Assembly: GCF_036967215.1 (NCBI RefSeq)
Contig: NZ_CP146016.1
Coordinates: forward strand, 1,737,337-1,801,336
Source of the DNA: Sulfolobus tengchongensis
GTDB taxonomy: Archaea > Thermoproteota > Thermoprotei_A > Sulfolobales > Sulfolobaceae
DNA: 64,000 nt
Reading direction: 5' to 3'
Shown: one piece after another, positions 9,026 to 17,991 of the stretch
How the letters are laid out: every line of letters starts with the position of its first letter
Numbering within the stretch: position 1 is the stretch's first letter
The notes under the pieces: model-generated
What the model saw: the letters and a program-made list of their open reading frames with translations, nothing else
Told to the model about the DNA's origin: nothing
Database searches by the model: none
Made by a program: the position numbers and the translations under genes

Positions 9026-9433
9026 AAATATAAATTCTGAACGTTAAGTAATAAAGTCTTTTCATGCGTTTTCGTAAACTTAGTATTGATGAATATTATT
9101 TAATTGGTCAATGTTTAACACAGAAGCTCTATATAAAATTAGTGAGTATCCTGTCTAATTACTTTTTACTTTCTCATTACATATTTTACCTAGTTGTTTA
9201 TGACTCAAACTATCGATAATATGAATTATTTTGGTATTATGAATACCAAAAGACGTAAAAATAGTGACAAGTTGGAAACTTTAATAATAAGTATTTAACA
9301 TAATGGATGGGTTGATTATTTAGCTAATTAACTACTAAAGAAAAATATCTAGTAAATAATATATATATATATCATTAAAAATCTTTGGAGAGAAGAATTA
9401 AAGATCTATGTTTCAGTATTAAAGAATTTAACA
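9026..9433. other. AT-rich intergenic region upstream of the unknown operon
   Basis: About 400 bp of very AT-rich sequence with a perfect 10-bp inverted repeat at 9229-9251 and a run of TA dinucleotides near 9358-9372. No gene is evident. Confidence 0.4.
9229..9251. repeat. Perfect 10-bp inverted repeat with 3-base loop
   Basis: Arms TTTTGGTATT (9229-9238) and AATACCAAAA (9242-9251) around ATG. It lies about 200 bp upstream of the operon read from 9025 and could be an operator or a hairpin; nothing else shows its role. Confidence 0.5.
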
Positions 9434-9440
9434 TTAATGG

Positions 9441-9695
9441 GGGGTTAAGGGGGTGGAAGTCCCCATCCGTTGAATAGCCCCCTTATAGAAAAAGTTTTCA
9501 TATGTAAGGAAAATATTTTTATTAAGCCCTATAAGGCTGTAAGAGCTGGTAGGGCTGATGAGGGTTGGGACTGCCTGCTGAGGGGGAACCTCTGCTATAC
9601 GTTTATGCGTATAGTATTTTTCCCAGAGAAGCAGGAAATCCTCATCGCGAAGTGGGGATGCTTCGTCCGTAAGGCCAGAGTAGTTCACTCCCAAA
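9441..9695 (-). mobile_element. Structured remnant of an IS end (two end copies and a hairpin)
   Basis: Unusually GC-rich for this genome. It contains an outer end (minus strand ACGGATGGGGACTTCC plus C-run at 9451-9470), a long imperfect hairpin around CTATACGTTTATGCGTATAG (9595-9614) enclosed by CCTGCT...AGCAGG, and a second end-like stretch at 9641-9690 with CGAAG/CTTCG arms. Minus-strand similarity to 7481-7520 is clear. Small open frames on both strands here look like by-products of this structure. An IS200/IS605-type non-autonomous end is the best guess; a structured RNA gene is the alternative. Confidence 0.4.
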
Positions 9696-9801
9696 TATCC
9701 CCTATCTTTAGAGACGTTAAGTGATTATAACACTGAATGAATAATTATAGACATAAAACACGTTTTTAATCTAATAAGTTCTTATTTCTCACTCTCACTT
9801 A

Positions 9802-10101
9802 TTATCTTAAACGCTTAAATGTCTCTAAAGCTTCTAATAATGCTTCTTTAGGATCTTTTCTTTTTTCTATTATTACTTTAAGAATCTCATTTTTGAAATG
9901 TTTGGGTAATAATTCAATAGAGTTAGTAGTAGACGTATCTACTTTTACATTGGGGAACAACTTCACAATTTCATTTACAGTATTTTCCTCAACCTCTATC
10001 TCTATCCTTTTCATTCCTCCAAGAACATCTTTAGCGTAATTGAGACCTAATTCCTCTAATTTCTTACTTATTTCTTCACTAAGCCAAATATATATCTTCA
10101 T
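9802..10101 (-). CDS. Hypothetical protein co-translated with sat
   Basis: 99 residues, charged, predicted alpha/beta with a helical C-terminus (PKEALLEALETFKRLR). No family recognised. Its start overlaps the end of sat by four bases (ATGA), so it is expressed with ATP sulfurylase and may assist sulfate activation or be a structural partner; that role is inferred from position only. Confidence 0.65.
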   Translation of the reverse strand: MKIYIWLSEEISKKLEELGLNYAKDVLGGMKRIEIEVEENTVNEIVKLFPNVKVDTSTTNSIELLPKHFKNEILKVIIEKRKDPKEALLEALETFKRLR

Positions 10102-11336
10102 ATCCTTTCCTCACCCAATTCAAATATTTTCTGTCTTTTCTCTAAGTACTCCTCAGTAACAAAGGGACTTCCGAACCCATATTCCTTAGCTGTCTTCATT
10201 AAAACGTCATATACTTCTGGTCTCATCACCATCTTAGTGGGTTTTACCTCATCTAATATAACGCTTCTCAATAAACTTCCGCTGAACTCTTGTTTTTCAT
10301 CCTTATGATCACAGAGGATTTCGTTTTCTATACTTCCACATTTAGGACAATAATAGTTTTCTCTCAAAAAAATAGGTTTAATTAGAAGATCTTTTTCATC
10401 TATATTATCGAATATCTTATGTGCTTCATATGGAGAATAATAGTTTCCAACTCCAGCATGATCCCTACCAAAGACGTGATGTGTACAGCCTAAATTACTT
10501 CTAATTATTGCGTGAAGAACAGCTTCTCTAGGTCCAGCATACCTCATATCCCATAAGGTAAATGAAAGGAGATGTACTTTTTTACTTATATAACCATATC
10601 TGGATAAGGCGTCATGAGTTAAGAGTATAGCCTCATCAATATAATCGCCTACTCTTTTCTCACCTATTACCACATTGACTAAGATTCCAGTTCTAGGTTC
10701 GTCGACTTTTTCATTTTCGTTTGCAGCAAACCACGCGTATTTCATCAAATATTCATGACCAGTATGAGGCACATTTCTGGTTTGGAATGCCACTATTTTC
10801 TTCCAACCCTTCTTTTCGAAAACCTCTCTATGCATTCTTGGAGTTAACCAAAAATCAGAATATGGGATATTGAACCTAAGTTTATTAACTAGCCAAATAT
10901 CTCCAGCTAAGAATCTATCTGCGTAATTTAACGTTCTCTTCACCCCTGGGTGCTTAATGTCTTTCGTCTTATACACTTTTTCAGCAATTTTTACCTTGTC
11001 GTAGGTGAAGATTTCTTTAATCTCCATAACTGCTAAAGGCTTTCCCAAATAAGTTATTCCTATTATGTCACCTTCTTTAACATCTATTTTGTGAGCTAAG
11101 TCAAATACGATAGGAATTGGCCACAGTATATCATTTGGTAACCTCATTTCATTTACAACTGAGTCAACCTCATTATAGGTCATAAAACCCTTTAACGGTG
11201 AGAGAAAGCCATAGGCTATACTTATTATTTCATGTGCTAATTGTCTCTTTACCTCAATTTTTTGTAACTCTCTAAATTCCTTAAATTCCTTAACTCTTTC
11301 AATTATTTCAACTCTTCCATGACCTAATAGGTTCAC
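10098..11336 (-). CDS. sat: ATP sulfurylase (sulfate adenylyltransferase)
   Basis: Makes adenosine 5'-phosphosulfate from ATP and sulfate, the first step of assimilation (or, in reverse, of sulfur oxidation). Family marks are present: an N-terminal PUA-like domain, the nucleotide-binding QTRNVPHTGH (185-194) and GRDHAGVG (290-297). A Cys330-x2-Cys333...Cys342 insertion before the C-terminal part would bind zinc, as in other archaeal and bacterial single-domain forms. The 412-residue length is normal and no APS-kinase domain is fused. It is divergently transcribed from cysH, with a palindrome at 11378-11394 between them and a TATA box (AAATATATAAG, minus strand) about 25 bp before the ATG. Confidence 0.93.
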   Translation of the reverse strand: MNLLGHGRVEIIERVKEFKEFRELQKIEVKRQLAHEIISIAYGFLSPLKGFMTYNEVDSVVNEMRLPNDILWPIPIVFDLAHKIDVKEGDIIGITYLGKPLAVMEIKEIFTYDKVKIAEKVYKTKDIKHPGVKRTLNYADRFLAGDIWLVNKLRFNIPYSDFWLTPRMHREVFEKKGWKKIVAFQTRNVPHTGHEYLMKYAWFAANENEKVDEPRTGILVNVVIGEKRVGDYIDEAILLTHDALSRYGYISKKVHLLSFTLWDMRYAGPREAVLHAIIRSNLGCTHHVFGRDHAGVGNYYSPYEAHKIFDNIDEKDLLIKPIFLRENYYCPKCGSIENEILCDHKDEKQEFSGSLLRSVILDEVKPTKMVMRPEVYDVLMKTAKEYGFGSPFVTEEYLEKRQKIFELGEERI

Positions 11337-11377
11337 AGGTTACTTTCATTAAGGGGAAGCTTATATATTTAGCTATT

Positions 11378-11394
11378 TGTGCAAATTTTGCACA
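11378..11394. promoter_or_regulatory. Palindrome TGTGCAAATTTTGCACA between sat and cysH
   Basis: Arms of eight bases (TGTGCAAA / TTTGCACA) around one central T are perfectly symmetric. It lies just upstream of the TATA boxes of both divergent genes. A near-identical site (GTGCCAATTTTGCAC) stands before the rhodanese gene at 14773-14787. This is a good candidate operator for a sulfur-responsive regulator. Confidence 0.7.
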
Positions 11395-11435
11395 TATCGA
11401 AACACTAAAGTATTAATCTTTATACAGTTATTCTG

Positions 11436-12158
11436 ATGCTAGGCAAAGAGGAGCTAAAGGCTCTAAATGATTATTTTGAGGAGAAGGAGCCATTAGAAGT
11501 ATTAAAGTGGGGAGTTGAGAAGTTTTATCCTAAAATAGTTCTAGCTTGTAGCTTACAAGCAGAGGATATAGTGATATTGGATATGCTAAGTAGGGTAGTG
11601 GAAAAACCAAAGGTTTTCATAATAGATACCGGTAGGCTACATCAAGAAAGTTATGATCTTATAGAAGAAATAACCAAGAAATATAATGCGGATGTTAGGT
11701 TATATTTCCCAGATTATAAGGACGTCGAAGATATGGTTAATAAATACGGAATTAATCTATTTTATAAAAGTGTAGAATTTAGGAAAATGTGTTGCGAAAT
11801 AAGGAAAGTTAGACCTCTTAAGAGAGCATTGGAAGGGATGGAAGCTTGGATAACCGGATTAAGAAGGGAGCAAAACTTTACAAGAGGAGGTATTAAGAAA
11901 ATTGAGCTAGATGAGGTAAATGGTGGAATAATAAAACTAAACCCATTAGCAGATTGGACATGGGAGCAAGTTTGGGATTACATAAAGAAGAATAATGTGC
12001 CTTACAATAAACTTTACGATAAGGGATATAAGAGCATAGGCTGTGTACCTTGTACTAGACCCGTTAAACCGTGGGAACATCCACGAGCAGGTAGATGGTG
12101 GTGGGAACAAAATAGCGATAAGGAGTGTGGTCTCCATTACAGAAAAGAGGTGAAGTAG
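11436..12158 (+). CDS. cysH: APS/PAPS reductase with 4Fe-4S cluster
   Basis: Reduces adenylyl sulfate (or PAPS) to sulfite with thioredoxin-like donors. The fold marks are the CSLQAED phosphate-binding loop (38-44), GRLHQESY, and the C-terminal ECGLH (230-234) that carries the catalytic Cys. Cys119-Cys120 and Cys203-x2-Cys206 supply the CC...CxxC ligands of a [4Fe-4S] cluster, which is typical of APS-using or bifunctional enzymes. No APS kinase gene is seen here, again favouring APS as substrate (inference). The sulfite reductase frame overlaps its 3' end by 34 bases. Confidence 0.9.
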   Translation: MLGKEELKALNDYFEEKEPLEVLKWGVEKFYPKIVLACSLQAEDIVILDMLSRVVEKPKVFIIDTGRLHQESYDLIEEITKKYNADVRLYFPDYKDVEDMVNKYGINLFYKSVEFRKMCCEIRKVRPLKRALEGMEAWITGLRREQNFTRGGIKKIELDEVNGGIIKLNPLADWTWEQVWDYIKKNNVPYNKLYDKGYKSIGCVPCTRPVKPWEHPRAGRWWWEQNSDKECGLHYRKEVK

Positions 12159-14032
12159 GCATTCCAATAGAGCCGATTTTTAGGACGGATCCAAAAGATT
12201 ATAGTGAGGAAGAGAAAGCAAAGCTAAAAGTTAAAGGTCTAAAAGAAGACTCCATAGGCATTTATACTTCTTTTCGCGATTTATCCCATGACGATTTAGA
12301 AAAAGAAGTATCATTAATAGCTAAAAGTTTCGGTATATATTTAGAATTTAATAGAGATAAAATGAAATTAACCAACGTTAAAGATTGGATCTACATGATT
12401 AGAGTTCCAATTCCTGGAGGTGGGCCAATAAGACCGAATCAATGGAGAATATTAGACGACATTTCTAATAAGTACACAATCTCAGATGCTTATACTGGTT
12501 ATCCTTTGCCCTCTCTAAAACTGACTACTAGGCAGGCAGTTCAATTTCATCATGTAAAGAAGAAGGATCTAGTTAACGTTATTAGGGAAATAGCTCAATC
12601 TGGTTTTTTGACTCTTAATGGGTGTGGAGATAACGTAAGGAACACGATAGCGTGCCCACTCTCTAAGTACTACATATTCGATTCCAACAGCTTAGCGATA
12701 AAAATAGCTAATTACTTTAGGTTGCCCACAGAACTTTTCATTCAAGTTTTTGAAATTCCAGTAACTGAAAATATACCAAGTGAGAAGTCTTTTGAATATG
12801 CTGATAATTTGCTACCTAGGAAGTTTAAAATAGGAATAGCAGGTGTAGTAAGAACTACTGATGGGAAGTATGTTATTGATAATTGTGTTGAGATACGCGC
12901 AAATGATATAGGTGTAGTTCCAATAATAGAGGAAGACAAGGTAGTAGGCTACCAAATATACGTTGGTGGATCAATGGGTGAGAATAATTCCTACCCTACG
13001 TTTTCAGCCTTTGGACTCCCGCTTGGAACTGTGGGCAGTGAAGATGAGTTAATTAAGGTATTAGATTCTCTAGTTAAAATACAACAAGAATGGGGAGATA
13101 GGAGAAATAGACATTGGGCTAGATTTAAATACGTAGTTTATAAGATGGGGTTGAATTGGCTTAGGGAAAGAGTAAAAGAATACTCTGGGATCTCATTGGG
13201 GAAAGTAAGGGAAGTTGATCTAGGATGGAGAGATCTACACTTAGGATGGATAGAATTAGGTAGTAAATGGGCTTATGGAATTTTTGTTGAAAACGGGAGA
13301 TTAATTGATGGTAAGAACGGTAAGATAAAGAGCATGATAAGGTACATAGTCGACAACTTCGATAATGTGAGGCTATATATAACTCCAAATCAACATTTAC
13401 TGATCACTGAAATAGAAGAAGAACAAAAGGAGCAAATAGAGAAGATATTAAGGGAGTTTAACTATGGAGTCAGGGATGGTAAACCGTACACTAGGTTAAG
13501 AGTTAATTCCACAGCGTGTGTAGGTTTTCCAACATGTAAGTTGTCATTTACGGATTCTGAAAGATTTCTACCGAAATTAATTGATGAACTTGAAAGAAGG
13601 GGATGGAGTGATATTCCAGTATCAATAGGTATCTCTGGATGCGTTGCACAGTGCTCGAGGCCAGCTACTCATCCAATAAGTTGGGTGGGTAGTGGATATG
13701 AACTTTACATGTTAAAGATTGGTGGAGGTAAGGATTCTCTAGGAGAGCCATTGATAGATTGGGAAGAGAACGTCATTTATCTCTATCAAGTACCCGCAAA
13801 CAGATTAGTAGATGTGACTGAAGCGTTATTTGAGTTGTATGAGAAAAATAAGAATTTGGGCGAAAGTGCAGAATATGTATTTAGGAAACTTGGAAATAAG
13901 AAAATAATTGAGTGGTTAAAGAGTAACGAGAAAACCAAAGATCTAATGAAGCCACATAAGTTCGATAAGAAAATAGAGGGATATAGGGAATATCATGAAT
14001 TGTTAAGTAAACGATTAGAGGAGGTGGCTTAG
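12125..14032 (+). CDS. Sulfite reductase, siroheme/4Fe-4S type
   Basis: Six-electron reduction of sulfite to sulfide. The protein has two nitrite/sulfite-reductase ferredoxin-like half domains, and two siroheme/[4Fe-4S] motifs: ACVGFPTCK near residue 465 and SGCVAQCSRP near 505, giving the C-x5-C...C-x3-C ligand set. About 635 residues, the usual size for ferredoxin-type single-chain enzymes. The likely start is GTG 12125 inside cysH; a GAGGTGA purine stretch lies at 12147-12153 but no good start codon follows it in frame, so the start is uncertain. The next gene makes the siroheme precursor. Confidence 0.88.
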   Translation: MWSPLQKRGEVGIPIEPIFRTDPKDYSEEEKAKLKVKGLKEDSIGIYTSFRDLSHDDLEKEVSLIAKSFGIYLEFNRDKMKLTNVKDWIYMIRVPIPGGGPIRPNQWRILDDISNKYTISDAYTGYPLPSLKLTTRQAVQFHHVKKKDLVNVIREIAQSGFLTLNGCGDNVRNTIACPLSKYYIFDSNSLAIKIANYFRLPTELFIQVFEIPVTENIPSEKSFEYADNLLPRKFKIGIAGVVRTTDGKYVIDNCVEIRANDIGVVPIIEEDKVVGYQIYVGGSMGENNSYPTFSAFGLPLGTVGSEDELIKVLDSLVKIQQEWGDRRNRHWARFKYVVYKMGLNWLRERVKEYSGISLGKVREVDLGWRDLHLGWIELGSKWAYGIFVENGRLIDGKNGKIKSMIRYIVDNFDNVRLYITPNQHLLITEIEEEQKEQIEKILREFNYGVRDGKPYTRLRVNSTACVGFPTCKLSFTDSERFLPKLIDELERRGWSDIPVSIGISGCVAQCSRPATHPISWVGSGYELYMLKIGGGKDSLGEPLIDWEENVIYLYQVPANRLVDVTEALFELYEKNKNLGESAEYVFRKLGNKKIIEWLKSNEKTKDLMKPHKFDKKIEGYREYHELLSKRLEEVA

Positions 14033-14042
14033 TATAGGTAAA

Positions 14043-14723
14043 GTGGTATTAGTAGGAGCTGGTCCGGGTGATCCAGAGCTAATAACGTTAAAGGGGATCA
14101 AATATTTGCAAGGTGCTGATGTTATAATATATGATAAGCTAGTACCTAGGGAGTTAATTAATTACGCTAAACCATCATGCATTGTGAGATATCTCATAAG
14201 TGATGATATGGAGATTGATCTACTAAGGAAATACGCGTCAGAATATAAACTGGTAGTTAGGCTAAAAAACGGAGATCCTTATGTTTTTGGTCGAGGAGGC
14301 AACATTTGTTACGAGTTATCTAAGGATGGCATAGAATGTGAAATAGTACCGGGCGTTTCGTCTGTTAACTCAGTTCCAGCTTACTCTGGTATACCGCTAA
14401 CCTTCAGCGGAATTTCGGATATGATAACAGTTGTAAGTGGAGTTACACAAGGAGGAAAACTCTTTGATTTTCAAAAAATTCCAGATTATGGGACGTTAGT
14501 AGTTTTAATGGGCAGTAAAAGAATGGAAGAGATAAGCAAAGGATTGATGATTAGGAGAGACCCCTCAGAGGAAGTTGCAATAATAGAGAGGGGTACATAT
14601 CCAGATCAAAAGGTTCACATAACTAGCTTAAAGGAATTACACAAATTTAATCTGACTTCCCCTTCAATGCTAGTCGTAGGAAAGGTGGTTAGGTTAAGAG
14701 AGTTATTATGGAAATTATCCTAA
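14043..14723 (+). CDS. Uroporphyrinogen-III C-methyltransferase (SUMT)
   Basis: Methylates uroporphyrinogen III at C-2 and C-7 using S-adenosylmethionine, supplying precorrin-2 for siroheme of the neighbouring sulfite reductase. Signature LVGAGPGDPELITLKG at the N-terminus, RLKNGDPYVFGRG in the middle and VPGVSSVNSVPAYSGIPLT are all typical. The listed start is GTG 14043, which gives MVLVGAGPG; homologues usually begin two or three residues earlier (GKV), and the in-frame upstream codons here are ATA GGT AAA, so a rare ATA start after GAGGTGG (14021-14027) is possible. It lies 10 bp after the sir stop, in the same operon. Confidence 0.88.
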   Translation: MVLVGAGPGDPELITLKGIKYLQGADVIIYDKLVPRELINYAKPSCIVRYLISDDMEIDLLRKYASEYKLVVRLKNGDPYVFGRGGNICYELSKDGIECEIVPGVSSVNSVPAYSGIPLTFSGISDMITVVSGVTQGGKLFDFQKIPDYGTLVVLMGSKRMEEISKGLMIRRDPSEEVAIIERGTYPDQKVHITSLKELHKFNLTSPSMLVVGKVVRLRELLWKLS

Positions 14724-14772
14724 AAAATAGGTATAGAAAACATCCTATTCTTATTTTTAAACTTTTCGTTTA

Positions 14773-14787
14773 GTGCCAATTTTGCAC
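14773..14787 (+). promoter_or_regulatory. Palindrome GTGCCAATTTTGCAC upstream of rhodanese gene
   Basis: Matches the sat-cysH palindrome with one arm mismatch. It lies about 10 bp before the TATA-like AGATATATAAAT (14797-14807), the same relative position as in the divergent sulfur promoters. Confidence 0.65.
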
Positions 14788-14842
14788 AATTCAATAGATA
14801 TATAAATCTCGTTAAAGAAGAAATATATTAGGGGTTGTAAAA

Positions 14843-15718
14843 ATGAGCCAACAACAACAAGTTGTGGTAGATAATAAGTGGTTAATAAACCACTTAAAGG
14901 ATCCGAACATAAGGATTGTTGAAGTAGATTACGATCCAAACACCGCGTACAATGTGTGGCATATTCCGGGAGCAGTCTTAATAAGATGGAGGGAAGATCT
15001 AAGGCATCCTGTACTGAGAGATTTCATAGAGCCTAATCAGTTCGAAAAGTTAATGGAGAATAAGGGGATAAATAATAATACGATAGTGGTATTATATGGG
15101 GATTACAATAATTGGTTTGCAGTTTATGCTTTCTGGCTGTTTAAGGCTTATGGTCATGATGATGTAAGAATATTAAATGGTGGAAGAACAAAATGGGCGA
15201 AGGAAAATTTACCTACAGAACAAGGACCTACAGAGCCACAATATCCTAAAGGCAATTATAAGGTTAAGAAGGTTGATTGGGGAAGCCATAGAGCTTTCTT
15301 CTGGGAACTTCTTCAAAAAGTGACTAAAGGCGAAGTTGGAAAAACTACAATATTAGTCGATGTCAGATCACCTAAGGAATACACTGGTGAGATAAGGGCT
15401 CCGCCAGAGTACGCAGATGAACAAACGCAAGTAGGAGGACATATACCTGGAGCAATTAGTTTTCCATGGTCACAAGCAGTTAATCCAGAGACTGGAGAGT
15501 TTAGATCCATAGAAGAGTTGAGGAGGATAGTTGAGAGTGCTGGTATATCTCCAGATAAGGAAGTGATAACGTATTGCAGAATCGGTGAGAGAGCCTCGCA
15601 TACATGGTTCGTATTAAAGTACTTACTGGGATACCCTGCAGTCAGAGTTTACGACGGCTCTTGGGCAGAATGGGGAAATATTGTTGGAGCTCCAGTTAAG
15701 AAAGGATCTGAGCCATGA
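14843..15718 (+). CDS. Thiosulfate sulfurtransferase (tandem rhodanese)
   Basis: Transfers sulfane sulfur between thiosulfate or persulfides and acceptors. Two rhodanese domains are visible: the inactive N-terminal one (VEVDYDP...GHIPGA-like NVWHIPGAVLIRW) and the active C-terminal one with LVDVRSPKEYTGE, GGHIPGAI and the active-site loop YCRIGERASH with Cys245. Length (291) and loop resemble the TssA-type enzymes of Sulfolobales. The promoter carries the sulfur palindrome and a TATA box. The following small gene overlaps it by four bases. Confidence 0.88.
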   Translation: MSQQQQVVVDNKWLINHLKDPNIRIVEVDYDPNTAYNVWHIPGAVLIRWREDLRHPVLRDFIEPNQFEKLMENKGINNNTIVVLYGDYNNWFAVYAFWLFKAYGHDDVRILNGGRTKWAKENLPTEQGPTEPQYPKGNYKVKKVDWGSHRAFFWELLQKVTKGEVGKTTILVDVRSPKEYTGEIRAPPEYADEQTQVGGHIPGAISFPWSQAVNPETGEFRSIEELRRIVESAGISPDKEVITYCRIGERASHTWFVLKYLLGYPAVRVYDGSWAEWGNIVGAPVKKGSEP

Positions 15719-15966
15719 AAATCATAGAGAGGGTAAAACTCGATAGAGTAGAATCTTGTGGTTCGAGGAGTCCGTTAACCATAATGTTAAGTGCAATTAA
15801 GAAGATTAAGGATTGCGATGAAGGTGTGGAAATTCTAATGAATGACTACGATTGGCTATTAAGTCTAAGATATATTCTTCAAATGAATGACGTAAAGATG
15901 AAGATTGAAGAAAAGGGTAAGGAGGAAGACTTTTTAAAAATAGAAGTATCGAGGGATTGTTCATAA
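15715..15966 (+). CDS. Small sulfur-carrier-like protein
   Basis: 83 residues, co-translated with the rhodanese (ATGA overlap). The early CGSRSPLTIMLSAIKKI stretch followed by a strand-helix pattern recalls the TusA/SirA fold, in which a Cys at the start of the first helix carries persulfide, but the canonical CPxP is not conserved. Inference: it accepts sulfur from the rhodanese. A second Cys pair (KIKDCDEG and the C-terminal RDCS) might also act. Confidence 0.55.
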   Translation: MKIIERVKLDRVESCGSRSPLTIMLSAIKKIKDCDEGVEILMNDYDWLLSLRYILQMNDVKMKIEEKGKEEDFLKIEVSRDCS

Positions 15967-16034
15967 ATTTAATATTTTTTATATAAATTTTATCTTCCAC
16001 TAAGTTTAAATTCTACTATTAACAGTATTTACTT

Positions 16035-17141
16035 ATGAAACGCTTAGTGATTGTAGGAGGAGGGAACGCTGGTACTTTAATTTCAAATTTACTGGCTGGA
16101 AAATTAGATATCACAGTGATTGAGCCAAACGAGTATCATATCTATCAACCTGGCTTAGTTGATTACATAATAGGTGATGTGGGAGAAGATAAGATAAAAA
16201 TGCCCACCAGATCAGTGCTAAAACAGTCTATAAAGTGGGTTAAATCAAAGGCAACTAAAATAATCCCGGAAGATAGGGCAGTGATAACTGAAGATGGACA
16301 GAGGTATGAAGGTGACTACTTAATAATAGCCACAGGTGGTCAAAACAAGTCAATATTTAACTTGAGGGGTTACCATACTTTAGATGAGGTAAGGGCTATA
16401 AGAGAAGAAGTCCTAAATCCTAAAGGGAAGAATTTCGTAATTGGGTCTCTTCCTGGTATAATAAAATGTCCTGCCGCGCCTTGGGAATTGTCTTTCTTGA
16501 TAAAGAGGAAATACCCAGATGCTAACGTTAATGTAATAATTCCAGCTAAGCAACCGCCACCACTTCAAGTTCCCATGTCAAACATGTTTAATAAAAAAGC
16601 CAGTGAGCTAGGTATAAAGGTTTATAAGGGCTTTGTGATAAATGAGGTAAATCATAATGAGAGGTATATAGTATCGACAGAAGGGGAGAAGGTGAAATTT
16701 GATCACTTAATAATAGATACACCGATATTCACTAGCTTTACGGAATTGGCTGACAAATCTGGGTTAATACCAGTTGATAAAGATACGTTAATACATAAAG
16801 ATGGCGTATTCGTAGTTGGCGATGTAAACAATACTCCGACACCTAAAACTGGTGCAGCAGCTCACTTTCAAGCAGAAGTTGTTGTAAATAATATTTTATA
16901 TGAGATAGAGGGAAACAGAAGCAAAGAGAAATATGACGGTACTGCGATGTGTGCAGTATATTCTGGTATAGGCGAAGGAATGCTAGTCTGGTTAAATTAC
17001 GAGAAGAGCAAAGCATTAGGCCCCATATCGCTTTATTATCATATGAAAAAAATGTTTACTAATTTGTATTGGGCTAGCCTAAACGGTTCCATAGATGTTG
17101 TACTAAGGCCAATGGTTGCGTCTATAAGAAAAATAGTTTAG
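16035..17141 (+). CDS. FAD-dependent sulfide:quinone reductase-like protein
   Basis: Pyridine-nucleotide-disulfide-type flavoprotein of about 368 residues. It has the N-terminal FAD dinucleotide fold (VIVGGGNAG, 6-13), an ATGG second motif near 99-102 and the C-terminal [13 protein letters not shown]-ribityl motif. Cys145 in KCPAAPWE and a Cys in MCAVYSGIG near residue 307 sit where SQR family members have their redox cysteines. Expected role: oxidation of sulfide or sulfane sulfur with electrons to the quinone pool at the membrane. Its stop overlaps the convergent Rieske ferredoxin by four bases. Confidence 0.82.
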   Translation: MKRLVIVGGGNAGTLISNLLAGKLDITVIEPNEYHIYQPGLVDYIIGDVGEDKIKMPTRSVLKQSIKWVKSKATKIIPEDRAVITEDGQRYEGDYLIIATGGQNKSIFNLRGYHTLDEVRAIREEVLNPKGKNFVIGSLPGIIKCPAAPWELSFLIKRKYPDANVNVIIPAKQPPPLQVPMSNMFNKKASELGIKVYKGFVINEVNHNERYIVSTEGEKVKFDHLIIDTPIFTSFTELADKSGLIPVDKDTLIHKDGVFVVGDVNNTPTPKTGAAAHFQAEVVVNNILYEIEGNRSKEKYDGTAMCAVYSGIGEGMLVWLNYEKSKALGPISLYYHMKKMFTNLYWASLNGSIDVVLRPMVASIRKIV

Positions 17142-17467
17142 ACGTCTACTTCTATCCACCCGTTATTGTCCCTTATTTGATAAGTCTTTAGCCCCAGTTT
17201 CTCCTTTGGTGCATCTGGCGCGACATAAGGTGGTTCTAACATTTGACCCGTCTTTAAGTCAAATAGAGCTAAATGACAATAACATCTTACGGTTAGTTTT
17301 TCTTCATCCAATTTTCCTAATATACATCTAGCATGCGTGCACACAGCATCCATAGCGTAAAGGGTTCCATTAATGTTTGCAATGAATATTACTTTATCAT
17401 CTACCTTAACTGCCGCACTTTTAGCTTTTTCCAAGGCTTTTGCGGAAATGGTTCTCTTCCAGACCAT
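17138..17467 (-). CDS. Rieske-type ferredoxin
   Basis: A 109-residue soluble [2Fe-2S] protein. Cluster ligands are in CTHARC (box I) and CYCHL (box II), with the 15-17 residue spacing of ferredoxin-like Rieske proteins. There is no signal peptide, so it is cytoplasmic and probably feeds electrons to an oxygenase or reductase. It is convergent with the SQR-like gene. Confidence 0.85.
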   Translation of the reverse strand: MVWKRTISAKALEKAKSAAVKVDDKVIFIANINGTLYAMDAVCTHARCILGKLDEEKLTVRCYCHLALFDLKTGQMLEPPYVAPDAPKEKLGLKTYQIRDNNGWIEVDV

Positions 17468-17991
17468 ATCTATATAAGAGAAGTTGATCTTATATTCCTT
17501 AATTTGATAAGGTTTAAAATTACTTTACCAGTTAATGATAGAGCTTAAACCTTAACAATAAATGTATATTTTTATAATATGAGATTAAATATAAATAACA
17601 AATAATTGTAAAACTAAATTTGTTTCATTCTTAAACATTAACTTAACCTTATTATAGCTCTCATGAGAACTCGTTTTGATGAATTAGTTAAATTTATCAG
17701 AGTAGATTCTCACCGAAAACGCATTCATTCGATTTTAATGAGTAATGATTTAGGCGTAATAGAATTATATAAGAAGGTAGGGTAAAAGTAATCTAGAAAT
17801 TTCATAAAAAGAGTGTGTACCCTTAAAGATAATAAGATTCCTTATATCAGAACTTACTCGGCACTTAACTGATTACTAAGAATTTAATAATTCGTCTTAG
17901 TAGTTTTCACTGGATTAGTTAACGTATCAACTCAATTGAAACCTATTCCGATTGAATAAAGCTTTTTAGAACTTACAACAAGTAATATTCC
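17468..17991. other. Intergenic region with one short open frame
   Basis: About 520 bp, AT-rich. It contains a 40-codon frame at 17663-17785, listed separately, and otherwise nothing I recognise. Confidence 0.4.
17663..17785 (+). CDS. Very short open frame, possible gene fragment
   Basis: Forty codons starting MRTRFDELVKFIR and ending LGVIELYKKVG. It reads like a well-formed amphipathic protein fragment rather than random AT-rich translation, but there is no ribosome-binding site or clear promoter. It may be a remnant of a larger regulator or a small gene. Confidence 0.25.
   Translation: MRTRFDELVKFIRVDSHRKRIHSILMSNDLGVIELYKKVG

Noticed and set aside
9556-9590. C/D-box small RNA (TGATGA and CTGA present)
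   Set aside because: C-box lacks the leading purine, spacing is irregular and the stretch is better explained by the IS-end hairpin.
9434-9724. Two overlapping small frames (86 aa minus, 84 aa plus)
   Set aside because: Both run through a hairpin-rich IS-end relic; their sequence follows the inverted repeats rather than a protein family.
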